A stretch of DNA of 64,000 bases, from contig NZ_BDBQ01000083.1 in the NCBI RefSeq assembly GCF_001613065.1, positions 1-64,000 on the forward strand. The letters run 5' to 3'. This DNA comes from Nocardia miyunensis NBRC 108239 (lineage in GTDB: Bacteria > Actinomycetota > Actinomycetes > Mycobacteriales > Mycobacteriaceae). The position numbers were made by a program, and so were the translations under genes. The notes under the pieces are model-generated. The model saw only the letters and a list, made by a program, of their open reading frames with translations. It had not been told where the DNA came from and ran no database searches. Positions 50,518-59,742 of the stretch are shown here, in pieces (positions within the stretch are counted from its first letter, which is position 1; the number at the start of each line of letters is the position of its first letter).

Positions 50518-51357
50518 ATGCGAAGGCGGAGTGTCGGATCGGGTGGTGCGGCGGTGACCGTGGGGCCGGTACCAGGGCAGTTGCGGGCGGCCGCCAGGGG
50601 AAATGCCGGTGTCTCGGCGTTGTCGGATGTGTCGGTGGCCTATCTGAGCGCGCTCGCCGGCGAGCCGGTCTGGGCCCGCACGCAAGGCGGAGTGCGGCTG
50701 CGGTTGCCGATGCGGCGGTGGCTGGGGTTCCCCGACGCCGCACATCGCGCCGATGAGGCGCTCATTCGTCACTGCGACGGTCCGAGTCTCGATATCGGCT
50801 GTGGCCCGGGAAGATTGGTCGCCGACCTGCTGGGGCGCGGAGTTCCCGCCCTGGGGATCGACACCGATGCCATCGCGATCGCGGTCAGCCGCCGACGAGG
50901 CGCTCCCGCACTGTGCCGGGATGTGTTCGATCCGGTGCCGGGCCAGGGGCGGTGGCGCTGTGCTCTACTCGCCGACGGCAATATCGGCATCGGCGCAGAT
51001 CCCGTGCGGCTGCTACGGCGGGTCCGGGAATTGCTTGCGCCGGACGGTGTCGCGATCGTCGAATTCGCTTCGGCGGGTGTGGGATTGCAGAGCCATCGGA
51101 TCAGACTGGAGACCGGCGGGTGGTCCGGCAGTTGGTTCGCCTGGGCGCAGGTCGGCGTCGACGCCGCCGGGGTGGTCGCGGAACGGGCCGGGTTGCGGAT
51201 GCTCGAGATGGAAGCGGTGGGCGGACGTCATATCGGGTTGCTGGCTCACGAAATTCACTGTTGCGCATCGTCGATCGCATCCCTCTCGATACGCGGGAAC
51301 GGATGTTCGGCTTCGAGCAGGTACGCCAACTCGATCAACGTCCGTTCGTCGCCGTAG
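50518..51357 (+). CDS. Class I SAM-dependent methyltransferase
   Basis: This 279-residue reading has a methyltransferase core from about residue 35: EPVWARTQGGVRLRLPMRRW, the SAM motif SLDIGCGPGRLVADLLGRGV, PALGIDTDAIAIA, and RWRCALLADGNIGIGADPVR. It starts at ATG 50518 or GTG 50554. Family resemblance ends near RHIGLL (about residue 240). The last 40 or so residues, Ser/Asn-rich, run 103 bp into the convergent amidase gene and may be read-through of a lost stop. Substrate unknown. Confidence 0.75.
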   Translation: MRRRSVGSGGAAVTVGPVPGQLRAAARGNAGVSALSDVSVAYLSALAGEPVWARTQGGVRLRLPMRRWLGFPDAAHRADEALIRHCDGPSLDIGCGPGRLVADLLGRGVPALGIDTDAIAIAVSRRRGAPALCRDVFDPVPGQGRWRCALLADGNIGIGADPVRLLRRVRELLAPDGVAIVEFASAGVGLQSHRIRLETGGWSGSWFAWAQVGVDAAGVVAERAGLRMLEMEAVGGRHIGLLAHEIHCCASSIASLSIRGNGCSASSRYANSINVRSSP

Positions 51358-52676
51358 GCGGCGGAGAGCTGCACGCCGATCGGAAGTCCTTCGGGTGTGC
51401 GGCCCATCGGGAGCGAGACGGCCGGTGTCCCGGCGATATTGTTCAGCGGCGTATATGCCACGTAGTTCGTGAGCCGGTCGATCAACTCGGGGAACGGGAC
51501 CGTCGGCGCGATGTAACCGAGCCGTGCGGTGGTGTGCGAAAGTACCGGTGAGACAACAACTTCGTGCCGAGCGAACATCCGGGCGTAGGCGGCGGGAACG
51601 CGGCGCAGCCGCCACAGCGCGCTCGGGGTCCGGTGGAAGGTGCGCAGGTGCTGCGCCCGCAGGCCACGAGTGAGTCCGTCGATGCGCGTCGCGTCGAAGG
51701 ACCGGTCCAGGATGAGCCGGCCGGTGCGGACCGCGAGATCGGCCAGCAGCGCCCAATATTGGACGAAATCGGCGGCGAACTGCGCGGTGACCGGCAACGT
51801 GATCGGCTCGACGATGTGACCGGCCCGCTCGAGCAGGGTGACGGTGTGTTCGACGGCGGCCCGGGTGGGCGCGTCCACGCCGGCGCCGGTCACGCTTTCC
51901 GTGATCAGCCCGACCCGCAGCCTGCGTCGCGCCGGGCCGCGCACATCGCCGATCGGCGCGAGACTCGGGTTGCGCCAGACGTTTTCGGCCGCAGCGAGGA
52001 ATGCGGCGGTATCGCGCACCGTGCGGGTGAGCACCCCCTCGGAGATCATGTGGATCGGCAGGCGCCGCACCTGCTCGCCGTCGATGTGACGGCCGCGGCT
52101 CGGCTTGAGTCCGACGAGTCCGACGCAGGCGGCCGGAATGCGAATCGACCCGCCGCCGTCGTTGGCGTGCGCGATCGGCACGACTCCCGCCGCGACCAGC
52201 GCGGCCGAACCGCCCGAGGACGCCCCGGTCGAATAGTCGAGATGCCATGGATTGCGTGCGGGTGGTTCGGTCATGAACTCGGTGGTGGCGTTGAAACCGA
52301 ACTCCGGCAACCGGGATTTGCCGATGAGGGACAGGCCGGTGCCGAGGAACTGTTCGGCGTACGCGCCGTTCCGCGCGGCCGGCCGGGCCTGAAAGGCATT
52401 GCTGCCGTGCGTGGTTGGCAGACCGGCGACGTCGGTGTTGTCCTTCACGAATGTCGGCACGCCGTAGAGGGCGGACTCGGTGCGGTCCGAATGGCGCGGG
52501 GCGTCGTAGATCGTGCTCGCCACCGCGTGCAACCGCGGGTCGACCAGGCGTGCGCGTTCGATCGCCGCGGCGGCGAGTTCCTGTGGGCTGACCGCGCCCT
52601 CGCGGACCTGCTCGGCGAGGGCTACCGCATCGAATCCGCCGAGCGCGTCGTCGCGAAAGGCGTGCAGAGACGTCAT
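51255..52676 (-). CDS. Amidase-signature family hydrolase
   Basis: This 473-residue amidase has the catalytic triad Lys78 (VPTFVKDNTDVAG), cis-Ser153 (STGASSGGSAAL) and nucleophile Ser177 (NDGGGSIRIPAACVG). Such enzymes hydrolyse amides or carbamates in the cytosol. The N-terminus MTSLHAFRDDALGGFDAVAL is typical. A second amidase lies 1.3 kb upstream in the same orientation, but the two differ greatly in sequence. It overlaps the convergent methyltransferase reading by 103 bp. Confidence 0.92.
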   Translation of the reverse strand: MTSLHAFRDDALGGFDAVALAEQVREGAVSPQELAAAAIERARLVDPRLHAVASTIYDAPRHSDRTESALYGVPTFVKDNTDVAGLPTTHGSNAFQARPAARNGAYAEQFLGTGLSLIGKSRLPEFGFNATTEFMTEPPARNPWHLDYSTGASSGGSAALVAAGVVPIAHANDGGGSIRIPAACVGLVGLKPSRGRHIDGEQVRRLPIHMISEGVLTRTVRDTAAFLAAAENVWRNPSLAPIGDVRGPARRRLRVGLITESVTGAGVDAPTRAAVEHTVTLLERAGHIVEPITLPVTAQFAADFVQYWALLADLAVRTGRLILDRSFDATRIDGLTRGLRAQHLRTFHRTPSALWRLRRVPAAYARMFARHEVVVSPVLSHTTARLGYIAPTVPFPELIDRLTNYVAYTPLNNIAGTPAVSLPMGRTPEGLPIGVQLSAAYGDERTLIELAYLLEAEHPFPRIERDAIDDAQQ

Positions 52677-52864
52677 GTCCGGGAGTCTAGATGCGCTGTT
52701 CGAGGCATATCTGCATGCGGCGCGTCATCCGGAGTCCGGCGGTGCGGGCGCTCGCGCGCGGAACGCTGCCCGGTGAGCGGCTGCCGCCGGTGCGGCGAGT
52801 GCCTGCGATTCGATTCGAATAGCTAACTATCCGCAATGATTTGCTGGGTAAATTAGGACAAAAC

Positions 52865-52896
52865 GGTGGGCACCGACCGATCGGTCGGTGCCCACC
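52865..52896 (-). terminator. Terminator after the LGFP-repeat gene
   Basis: A perfect 32-base palindrome (16 bp per arm, GGTGGGCACC outermost) is followed on the minus strand by GTTTTG. It lies 16 bp after the LGFP gene stop. Confidence 0.85.
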
Positions 52897-52912
52897 TGTT
52901 AGTCGCGCGGGA

Positions 52913-53254
52913 TCAGGCCCGGTTGACCGAAGTGCTGTTGTCAGCAAACGAGTAGCTGATCGAGCCGTGCTCGAAGTTGCTGACCTTGCCGCCCTCGATG
53001 TCCTGCTCGTCGGAGGTCGGGTAGCCGAGCGGGCCGCCCGCGCCGCCCTCGGCCTCCCATGCCTTGCGGATCTCGCCGTACACGGTGTAGGTGCCCGTCG
53101 GGAGGTTGAAATAGATGACGCCGCCGGTGAATTCCTGGTACTTGCCGCCGTTGGGGGCGTCCAGTTCCTCCGAGGTCGGCTCGCCCAAGGGGCTCGACGC
53201 ACCGCCGGCTTCGTTGTAGTGGTCGCCGATCGTTCCCTTGACTTCGAATCCCAT
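52913..53254 (-). CDS. LGFP-repeat protein
   Basis: This 113-residue protein has two LGFP repeats (GGASSPLGEPTSEEL with GKYQEFTGGVIYFN, and GAGGPLGYPTSDEQD with GKVSNFEHGSISYSF). ATG 53254 is chosen because GGAAGGA precedes it. LGFP repeats occur in actinobacterial cell-surface and mycolyltransferase-linked proteins and are thought to bind the wall. This copy has no signal peptide, so its location is unclear. It is monocistronic with its own terminator. Confidence 0.88.
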   Translation of the reverse strand: MGFEVKGTIGDHYNEAGGASSPLGEPTSEELDAPNGGKYQEFTGGVIYFNLPTGTYTVYGEIRKAWEAEGGAGGPLGYPTSDEQDIEGGKVSNFEHGSISYSFADNSTSVNRA

Positions 53255-54000
53255 TCGACAGGTTCCTTCCGTGCAGATCCATACGTACTGGCAAATGCCG
53301 AGCATCACGCTATCGCACGTTCGCCGATTCCGTGTAGCGAGTCACGTATCGATCAGCATCCGTACACGCCACGTTCGCTCGGGCGCATCCATCCCCGAAA
53401 CTGCCCATCTGGCACTCATTTAGCTATCTACCAGCGACGCAGTGGACAACGCTCTGCCGCGCACTATTCGATTCCGCCCACCCCGACGGACCGTTCCGTG
53501 ATGGACTTGTTACCCGATCCCATTGCTCGCCAGAGCGTTTCCCGGCCCTCTCTCGATGATCCCCACCCACTTCGGTCATCCGACGACGACTACTCCCCCA
53601 ACCGACCACCGGATCCGCCGGAACCCGTACCTACCCGATGCCTGAATGTCCTTGTGCCGCCAACGATCCGGCCTCACCGAAGACCGACCCGCGACAAGAT
53701 CCCAAAACTCGTCCACGCCGCAGGTCGCGATTCGGGCCGCACACATCCTTCGACGCCGATCCGTCCGAAGTGGTGGCGCCCCGGAGGCTCGCCCTGCCCT
53801 GACCGCAGCTGATCTCGACGCGCTCGAAAAGCGAAGCGCGAGAACAGCTGTGGTTCCACCGAGCGTATGAATCCGCACCGAATACCGTCGAAATAGCGAT
53901 ATACCAATGTGTTTCGGCACCTCGTGGCGACTGCGACCGGCGGCTGCTCACGAAAACTCGGCGTGCTCCACACTCACGATGTCGCCACGCAGGGAAAGCT
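53255..54000. other. 746-bp gap without recognisable gene
   Basis: It holds the LGFP promoter at its left end. Several open frames exist on both strands but none has homology that I recognise, a good start or a convincing codon pattern. Confidence 0.5.
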
Positions 54001-55455
54001 CTACCGGTGCGGCTGTTCGAAACCGCCGATCTCCAGTTCGAGCAGTTCGGCGAGTCGAAGCGGTGTGCGGTCCTCGAACATCGGGCCGATGAGTTGTACG
54101 CCCACGGGGAGACCCTCGGGGGATCGGCCCGCGGGGATCGCGGTGGCCGGGAGGCCGGGCATGGTGGCCAGGCCCGGCCAGACGAGTTGATCGGCGAACG
54201 GGTATGCGACGCCGTCGATGTCGATCCGGCGGGTGCCCAGGTTGGTATCGCGCTCCTGCGGGAACGCGGGAGTCGGGGTGATCGGGCAGAGCACGGCGTC
54301 GAATTCGGTGAACAGTTCGCGCCAGCCCTGACGGTGCAGTTCGCGGCGGTTGGCGGCGGCGATCCAGTCGCGATGGCTGAATACCGCGCCGCGCAATCGC
54401 TCCGCGTCCATACTCCGATCATCCGGGGCGAACGTGGCGGCGTGCTCGCGCATCGCGTCGTACGCCTGGTCGGGGTATCCGGAGGCGAGGTTCGCCAGCA
54501 GCAGTTGGGTGTAGAGCGTCCCGGCCTCGGCGAGGTCGGGCAGCAGCGGGCTGTGTCGTTCCACCCGGGCACCGGCGGCGACCAGCGCGTCGGCGACACG
54601 ATCAACCGCGGCTCGCACCGCGGACCCGGTCGGAATGGCCGGGTGGTCCTCCAAGACCAGGACGCGGAAGTCGCCGAGACGTTCGTGCCGGGCGGGCGGC
54701 AGTGCGAGTTGGTATGCGACGCCGAGAGTCAGCGGATCCGGCGCGGCCATCACATCCAGCAGCAGGGACAGATCGCGGGCGGTGCGCGCCATCGGTCCGA
54801 CGACCGCGAGATCACGATCCGACGGCAGTGCCGGTGCGGGCGGCGGGACGTGCCCGCGAGCCGTGGCGAGCCCGAAAGTCGGCTTGTGCGAATAGATTCC
54901 GCAGAAATGCGCGGGGACGCGCAGTGATCCGGCGATATCCGAGCCGATGGACAACGCGCCGAATCCGGCGGCCAGCGCCGCCGCCGATCCGCCCGACGAG
55001 CCACCCGGCGTGCGCCCGAGATCCCACGGATTGCTGGTGGTGCCGTAGATCTCGTTGAAGCTCTGCAGATCCGCCAGCATGAACGGCACATTGGTCTTGC
55101 CCAGGATCACCGCGCCCGCGGCCTTGACCCGGGCCACCTGCACCGCGTCCTCCCCGGGCCGGAAATCCGCGAACTGCGGCATGCCCCAGGTCGTGGGCAG
55201 TCCGGCGATGTTGTAGGACTCCTTGACCGTCACCGGAATACCGAGCAGCGGCCGATCCTCACCCCGGGCGCGCGCCCGATCGGCCTCGCGTGCCGCATCC
55301 CGTGCCCGATCGAAGTCGGGCACGCAGATCGCGTTGATCTCCTTGTCGTCCCGCTCGATCCGAGCGATCGCCTCGTCGGTCAGTTCCACCGAGGTCACCT
55401 CACCGGCGCGCAGCGCGACGATGAGTTCTTCAGCCGTCCGGAAGCTCCATTCCAC
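54001..55455 (-). CDS. Amidase-signature family hydrolase
   Basis: This 484-residue amidase starts at GTG 55455 (VEWSFRTAEELIVALRAGEV), the usual family N-terminus. Catalytic residues are Lys78 (IPVTVKESYNIAG), cis-Ser153 (TPGGSSGGSAAALAAG) and Ser177 (SDIAGSLRVPAHFCG). It is related to enantioselective or nylon-type and indole-acetamide amidases, with the substrate unreadable. It follows the SGNH hydrolase by 82 bp and may be cotranscribed. Confidence 0.92.
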   Translation of the reverse strand: MEWSFRTAEELIVALRAGEVTSVELTDEAIARIERDDKEINAICVPDFDRARDAAREADRARARGEDRPLLGIPVTVKESYNIAGLPTTWGMPQFADFRPGEDAVQVARVKAAGAVILGKTNVPFMLADLQSFNEIYGTTSNPWDLGRTPGGSSGGSAAALAAGFGALSIGSDIAGSLRVPAHFCGIYSHKPTFGLATARGHVPPPAPALPSDRDLAVVGPMARTARDLSLLLDVMAAPDPLTLGVAYQLALPPARHERLGDFRVLVLEDHPAIPTGSAVRAAVDRVADALVAAGARVERHSPLLPDLAEAGTLYTQLLLANLASGYPDQAYDAMREHAATFAPDDRSMDAERLRGAVFSHRDWIAAANRRELHRQGWRELFTEFDAVLCPITPTPAFPQERDTNLGTRRIDIDGVAYPFADQLVWPGLATMPGLPATAIPAGRSPEGLPVGVQLIGPMFEDRTPLRLAELLELEIGGFEQPHR

Positions 55456-55537
55456 CGAATCGAGCGTACCTGTCTGCGGTAGCCGCACAACCGGATAACG
55501 CGATGTCGGAACGACTGTGAGCCGGGTCGGGTGCGCG

Positions 55538-56317
55538 TCAGCGATCGACCGGCCGCAGTTCCGGACGTTTGGCCGTGCGGCCGCCACCGGTGGACGTGCC
55601 GCGCAGGCGTCGCCACAGCCAGGGGCGGACCGTGGCCGCTACCCAGGTGAGTTCGCCGAAAATCGCACCGGCGCGGTGGTTTTCGGTGTTCGGCGGGGGT
55701 GTGGACCAGCTGTCGTCCGTGCCGTCGAGGCCGACGGCTTGCGCGGCGGCCAGGGCGAAGCGGTTGTGGCCTTCAGCGGAGCCGTGTAATCGGTCGGGGC
55801 TCCACATGCGCAGGTCGGCCATCGAGGGTGCGGCGAAGAGGTCGACCAGGCGAAGATCATACCTATTGGCGCACAAGCGAATTCGGTCGTTGATCAGATC
55901 CATGCGGGGGCCGATCAGGCGGGCGGCGAGCGGGACGATGCGGCGGGCGTCCGGGAACGTGGTGGTGACGACCGTCGCACCGCTGGCACTGAGCTTCGCG
56001 TACAGCTCCTCCATGACGTCCAGCGCCGCGCCGAAATCGCTGCCGGGCGCGGTCACATCGTTCATGCCCGCGCAGAAGCCGACCAGATCCGGCTGCATGG
56101 CCAGTGCCGCGTCGAGCTGTTCGTCGCGAACCTCGGCGACGCGGCGGCCCCGGACCGCGAGGTTGGCGTACCCGATATCGGGATTGTCCCGCGCCAGCCG
56201 CTCGGCGAAACGGTCGGCCCAGCCGCGCACACCGGTGTCGTCGTCACCGTCCCACAAACCTTCGGTCTGGCTGTCTCCCATGGCGACGAACCGTTCGAAT
56301 CGTGGTGCGGGTGACAT
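55538..56317 (-). CDS. SGNH/GDSL-type esterase
   Basis: This 259-residue SGNH hydrolase has block I FVAMGDSQTEG with the nucleophile Ser16, the Gly block in LAVRGRRVAEV, the Asn block in GFCAGMNDVTAPG, and the terminal Asp-His in WSPDRLHGSAEGHNR. There is no signal peptide, so it acts inside the cell. It would be an esterase or lipase of unknown substrate. It is followed on the same strand by an amidase gene. Confidence 0.9.
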   Translation of the reverse strand: MSPAPRFERFVAMGDSQTEGLWDGDDDTGVRGWADRFAERLARDNPDIGYANLAVRGRRVAEVRDEQLDAALAMQPDLVGFCAGMNDVTAPGSDFGAALDVMEELYAKLSASGATVVTTTFPDARRIVPLAARLIGPRMDLINDRIRLCANRYDLRLVDLFAAPSMADLRMWSPDRLHGSAEGHNRFALAAAQAVGLDGTDDSWSTPPPNTENHRAGAIFGELTWVAATVRPWLWRRLRGTSTGGGRTAKRPELRPVDR

Positions 56318-56763
56318 CGAGGCAGACCTCCGGAAGTGAAGAGGGCGGTGTGGCAGCGATCGGCTGCCGGATCAACACGCTACATCCAGCGTCTGCACGC
56401 CTTGCGCGGCCCGCCCGCAGCTCTGACCGGTTCGGTCCTACGAGATCAGGGTGCGCGCCGTCGAGGGCTCGGCGCATTCTGGCCTGAACCCGGAGCTGGT
56501 CGATGCGGAAGGGCGAGCGAACCTGTTGAGTCGGGACCGGTTTCCGCGCTGCCTTCGAGCGGCGGTGAGGCGGTCTGGAGGTGCTGATCGAGGGCGAGGC
56601 TGTCGCCGCGATTCCGGAACAGTGGCCGGGAGGCATCGTCGGTGGGTCTGCGAGGCGAAATCGTCTCGCGCCGTTGGGATGTGCGCTCCTCGGTCGAGGC
56701 GGTGCATGCGGATGCAAGGTGGGTGCAAGGGCGGCGCAATCAGTGCTGGGCATCGTCGCTGGC
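56318..56763. other. 446-bp divergent intergenic region
   Basis: It lies between the SGNH hydrolase and the TetX-like monooxygenase and must hold both promoters. A long open frame on the minus strand includes SPFRIDQLRVQARMRRALD but has no recognised family; it may be a decayed gene. Confidence 0.4.
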
Positions 56764-57894
56764 ATGACAACTTCAGTGACGATCATCGGTGCGGGCCTCG
56801 GCGGGCTGACGCTGGCGCGGGTGCTGCATATACATGGAATCTCGGCCACGGTGTACGAGGCCGAGGCGTCGGCGGCGGCGCGGGGGCAGGGCGGGATGCT
56901 CGACATCCACGACTACAACGGGCAGATCGCGGTGCGGGACGCGGGCCTGATGGCGGAGTTCGAAGGACTGATCCTGGACGGCCGCCAGGCGATGCGGTTC
57001 CTCGACCGGGACGGGAACCTCCTGTTCGAGAAGGGCGACGACGGTTCGGGCGGACGGCCCGAGGTGCAGCGCGGGGAACTGCGGCAGATTCTGCTCGACT
57101 CGCTGCCCGAGGGCACTGTGCGGTGGGGACACAAGGTCAAGGAGGTTCGTGCGCTCGGCGGCGGGCGGCACGAGGTGAGCTTCGCCGATGGCAGCACCGT
57201 CGTCACGGACCTGCTGGTCGGCGCGGACGGCGCCTGGTCGAAGGTTCGCCCGCTGCTGTCGGACGCCACACCGGAGTACACCGGCGAGTCGTGCGTCGAC
57301 ACCTATCTGTTCGACGCCGACGAGCGGCATCCCGCCGCCGCGAACGCCGTTGGCGGGGGGTCGATGATCGCGTCCACGCCGGGCAGGCAGATCTTCGCGC
57401 ACCGGGAGAAGGGCTCGACCCTGCATGGCTATGTGATGTTCGAAGAGCCGCTGGATTGGTTCGACGCCATCGATTTCACCGATCCCGCCGCGGCCACCGC
57501 CCGGATCGCGCGCGAATTCGATGGCTGGGCAACGGAACTCACCGCACTGATCACCGACAGCGACACCGCGCCGGTCCTGCGCCCCCTCTACACGCTGCCG
57601 ATCGGGCACCGCTGGGATCGGGTGCCGGGCGTGACCCTGATCGGCGACGCCGCCCACCTGACCGCGCCGAACGGCGAAGGCGCGAACCTGGCGATGCTCG
57701 ACGCCGCCGAACTCGGCCGGTCCCTCGCCGTGCACCCGGACGACCCCGAGGCCGCCCTCACCGAATACGAGCAGGCCATGTTCCCCCGCAGCGAAGCCGC
57801 CGCCGACGAGCCCGTCATCCTCGAGAGCCTCTTCGGCGGCGAAATCCCCGACGCCCTGACCGACGTCTTCGCCCGGCACGAGCGGGCTTCCTGA
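56764..57894 (+). CDS. TetX-like FAD-dependent monooxygenase
   Basis: This 376-residue class A flavoprotein has GAGLGGLTLARVL at about 9-21, the DG motif VGADGAWSKVRPLLS, and GDAAHLTAPNGEGANLAM with the FAD-ribityl Asp near residue 295. The pattern resembles TetX and related actinobacterial monooxygenases. It starts at ATG 56764; an in-frame region upstream lacks family resemblance. It is NADPH-dependent and uses FAD, and the substrate is unknown. TetX-like proteins can inactivate tetracyclines, but that cannot be claimed here. Confidence 0.88.
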   Translation: MTTSVTIIGAGLGGLTLARVLHIHGISATVYEAEASAAARGQGGMLDIHDYNGQIAVRDAGLMAEFEGLILDGRQAMRFLDRDGNLLFEKGDDGSGGRPEVQRGELRQILLDSLPEGTVRWGHKVKEVRALGGGRHEVSFADGSTVVTDLLVGADGAWSKVRPLLSDATPEYTGESCVDTYLFDADERHPAAANAVGGGSMIASTPGRQIFAHREKGSTLHGYVMFEEPLDWFDAIDFTDPAAATARIAREFDGWATELTALITDSDTAPVLRPLYTLPIGHRWDRVPGVTLIGDAAHLTAPNGEGANLAMLDAAELGRSLAVHPDDPEAALTEYEQAMFPRSEAAADEPVILESLFGGEIPDALTDVFARHERAS

Positions 57895-58149
57895 GTCGAG
57901 GGTGCCGCGCCCGGGCCTGCGGACCGCGCCCACCGGATCATCGTGCGAGGCACCGCACCCCGGATGCTCGGGATCGCATTCGCGGTGCTGGGTTGGGTGG
58001 GCGGAGCCTCGCGTCGGGAGTTGCGATGGGTTCGATGAATTCCCTCATGTGAGCCATATCAGTTGGCGATATGAGCATGAGGACAGCGGGATGACGGAGT
58101 TTTCCTGCAATTTTGCGGGTGTGGGGGTTGTAGGTCGTTGACTGAGGGC
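57895..58149. other. Short gap without recognisable gene
   Basis: About 255 bp. Nothing recognisable was seen. Confidence 0.4.
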
Positions 58150-58779
58150 ATGAGTGAGACGACCGGTTCCGGATCCGGAGTTCCCGAATCGCCCGCGCGG
58201 GTGTGCGTTCGCCTGATCGGCCGACTCGCCCGCCCGGTACGTGCCGGTGTGAGCAAGATCGTCTGGAACACCCCCGCGGCCCGCCGGGCGCCGCAGACGA
58301 TCGCGCTCTCCAGCGATGCCTTCGGCGAAGGCGGGGCGATGCCGCGGCGATTCGCGGGACACGGTGTCGGAGAGAACATCTCGCCGCCGTTGCGGTGGTC
58401 GGGTGTGCCCGCCGACGCGGCGGAACTGGTCCTCGTCATCGAGGATCCCGACGTGCCGCTGCCGCGGCCGATCGTCCACGGATTGTTCACCGGAATCAGT
58501 GCGCGGACATCCGAAATAGCCACGGGTGCATTGAATCTCGATACCGCGACCACGACCGGCGACCCGATCCGATCCGGCGTCGCAGCGTTCGACCGCCGCG
58601 GCTACGCCGGACCTCGGCCGATCCCCGGACACGGCCCGCACCGCTATGTCTTCCAGTTGTTCGCCCTGGACCGGCCCAGCGGACTCGGCGAGAACTCGAC
58701 TCGCACCGACGCGGTGGCCGCCCTCGACGGGCACGTGATCGCACGAGGAATGCTCACCGGCACCTACGAACGTCGCTGA
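58150..58779 (+). CDS. PEBP (YbhB/YbcL) family protein
   Basis: This 209-residue protein has the PEBP ligand pocket: ENISPPLRWSGVPADAAELV, IEDPDVPLPRPIVHGLFTGI and GPHRYVFQLFALD. An N-terminal extension of about 50 residues contains no signal peptide. Bacterial members are related to phosphatidylethanolamine-binding proteins and have no settled role. ATG 58150 is used; TTG 58138 is an alternative. Confidence 0.88.
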   Translation: MSETTGSGSGVPESPARVCVRLIGRLARPVRAGVSKIVWNTPAARRAPQTIALSSDAFGEGGAMPRRFAGHGVGENISPPLRWSGVPADAAELVLVIEDPDVPLPRPIVHGLFTGISARTSEIATGALNLDTATTTGDPIRSGVAAFDRRGYAGPRPIPGHGPHRYVFQLFALDRPSGLGENSTRTDAVAALDGHVIARGMLTGTYERR

Positions 58780-58902
58780 TCCCGCACGCTCCGTCCACGC
58801 ATGCGATGATCGGGTGGCCGGTTCGCCCTGCCGCGAGTTCGTCTGTGCCGCAACCCCGCGTCGGTGCCCAGCGGCCAACGGCTTGTCGATCCAGGAGTGA
58901 GC

Positions 58903-59154
58903 ATGTCCAATGTGGTGACCGTCGACCTGCACCCGATCTTCCGCAACGATCGCGATATCGATAATGCGGTGCGCTCGGCCATCTTTCGCGCTGCCGGGCA
59001 GCAGGCCACGCTGGTGGAGATCATCCCGGGAAAGGGCGGAGGGACGCTGAAGAAGCGAGTCCTGGCCCTGCTCCGGCAGCCTCACATGCGCAAGCTCTAC
59101 CGGAAGGTCGAGGCCGATCCGCGAAACGAGGGCCGCGTCCTGGTCCACCTGTGA
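58903..59154 (+). CDS. Smr-domain protein
   Basis: This 83-residue protein is essentially a single Smr domain. It has TVDLHPIFRN (the DLH motif) and EIIPGKGGGTLKKRVLALLR (the GKG.G..L....L motif). Smr domains are nicking nucleases or RNA-binding modules. ATG 58903 follows AGGAG at 5 bp. The function of such stand-alone domains in actinomycetes is not established. Confidence 0.85.
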   Translation: MSNVVTVDLHPIFRNDRDIDNAVRSAIFRAAGQQATLVEIIPGKGGGTLKKRVLALLRQPHMRKLYRKVEADPRNEGRVLVHL

Positions 59155-59231
59155 ACCGCCTGCAAGTCGCCGACCGATCCCCGATGTGCTCGGTGGACCC
59201 AGTCGGTAGATTTCCCAGCGTGATACTCACC

Positions 59232-59714
59232 ATGGACACGTATCAGCGGTTCGCCGACTTCACGAAGTCCGGTGCGCAGTACCCGAGCAAGGCTCCGTCC
59301 GATGTCGTATACGGCCTGGCTGCGCTGGCGGGTGAGTACGACGTCGAGGCGAGCTATGTCCGATATACGTCGCAAGGCCGGGAAACCACGTGGTTCGGGC
59401 TGTGGCTCGTCCCGCCCGGATTGATCCACGTGTCGGCCACCTACAACGAACCGAACTGGACCGCGAACCGCGAGAGCAACGGGGGATCTCGCCCGCCGTC
59501 GGCCTTCACCAGCTGGTACCGCCGGGTCGGGGATGTCAAGGCGATCGGCATCAACTCCATCGAGGGCGTTGCCGACGGCCCGGGGAAACAAGTCGTGCTG
59601 CACGGTCAGGCCACCCTCGAACTGGTGGGCGTCCCGCAGAAGCTGACGATCACGTTCGGCGAACCCGGTTCGGGCGGTTCCGAATTGCTCGCGAAACTCC
59701 GCGACCACCTGTAA
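59232..59714 (+). CDS. Hypothetical soluble protein
   Basis: This 160-residue protein from ATG 59232 (GTG 59220 is an alternative) begins MDTYQRFADFTKSGAQYP. It contains YVRYTSQGRETTWFGLWLVP, PNWTANRESNGGSR and a C-terminal QATLELVGVPQKLTITFGEP. No signal peptide or family is recognised. Third-position G+C is gene-like. It lies 77 bp after the Smr gene. Confidence 0.6.
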   Translation: MDTYQRFADFTKSGAQYPSKAPSDVVYGLAALAGEYDVEASYVRYTSQGRETTWFGLWLVPPGLIHVSATYNEPNWTANRESNGGSRPPSAFTSWYRRVGDVKAIGINSIEGVADGPGKQVVLHGQATLELVGVPQKLTITFGEPGSGGSELLAKLRDHL

Positions 59715-59742
59715 TCCGTTCTGCGGTCGGCGTTTACATCGG

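Noticed and set aside
52841..53812. 323-codon plus-strand frame across the LGFP gene and the following gap
   Set aside because: It is antisense to a clear LGFP-repeat gene and its terminator, and the remainder has no recognisable family or codon bias.
56764..57894. Calling the FAD monooxygenase a tetracycline-resistance enzyme
   Set aside because: The fold and motifs match the TetX-like class, but the same class includes many enzymes with other substrates. Sequence alone does not support a resistance claim.
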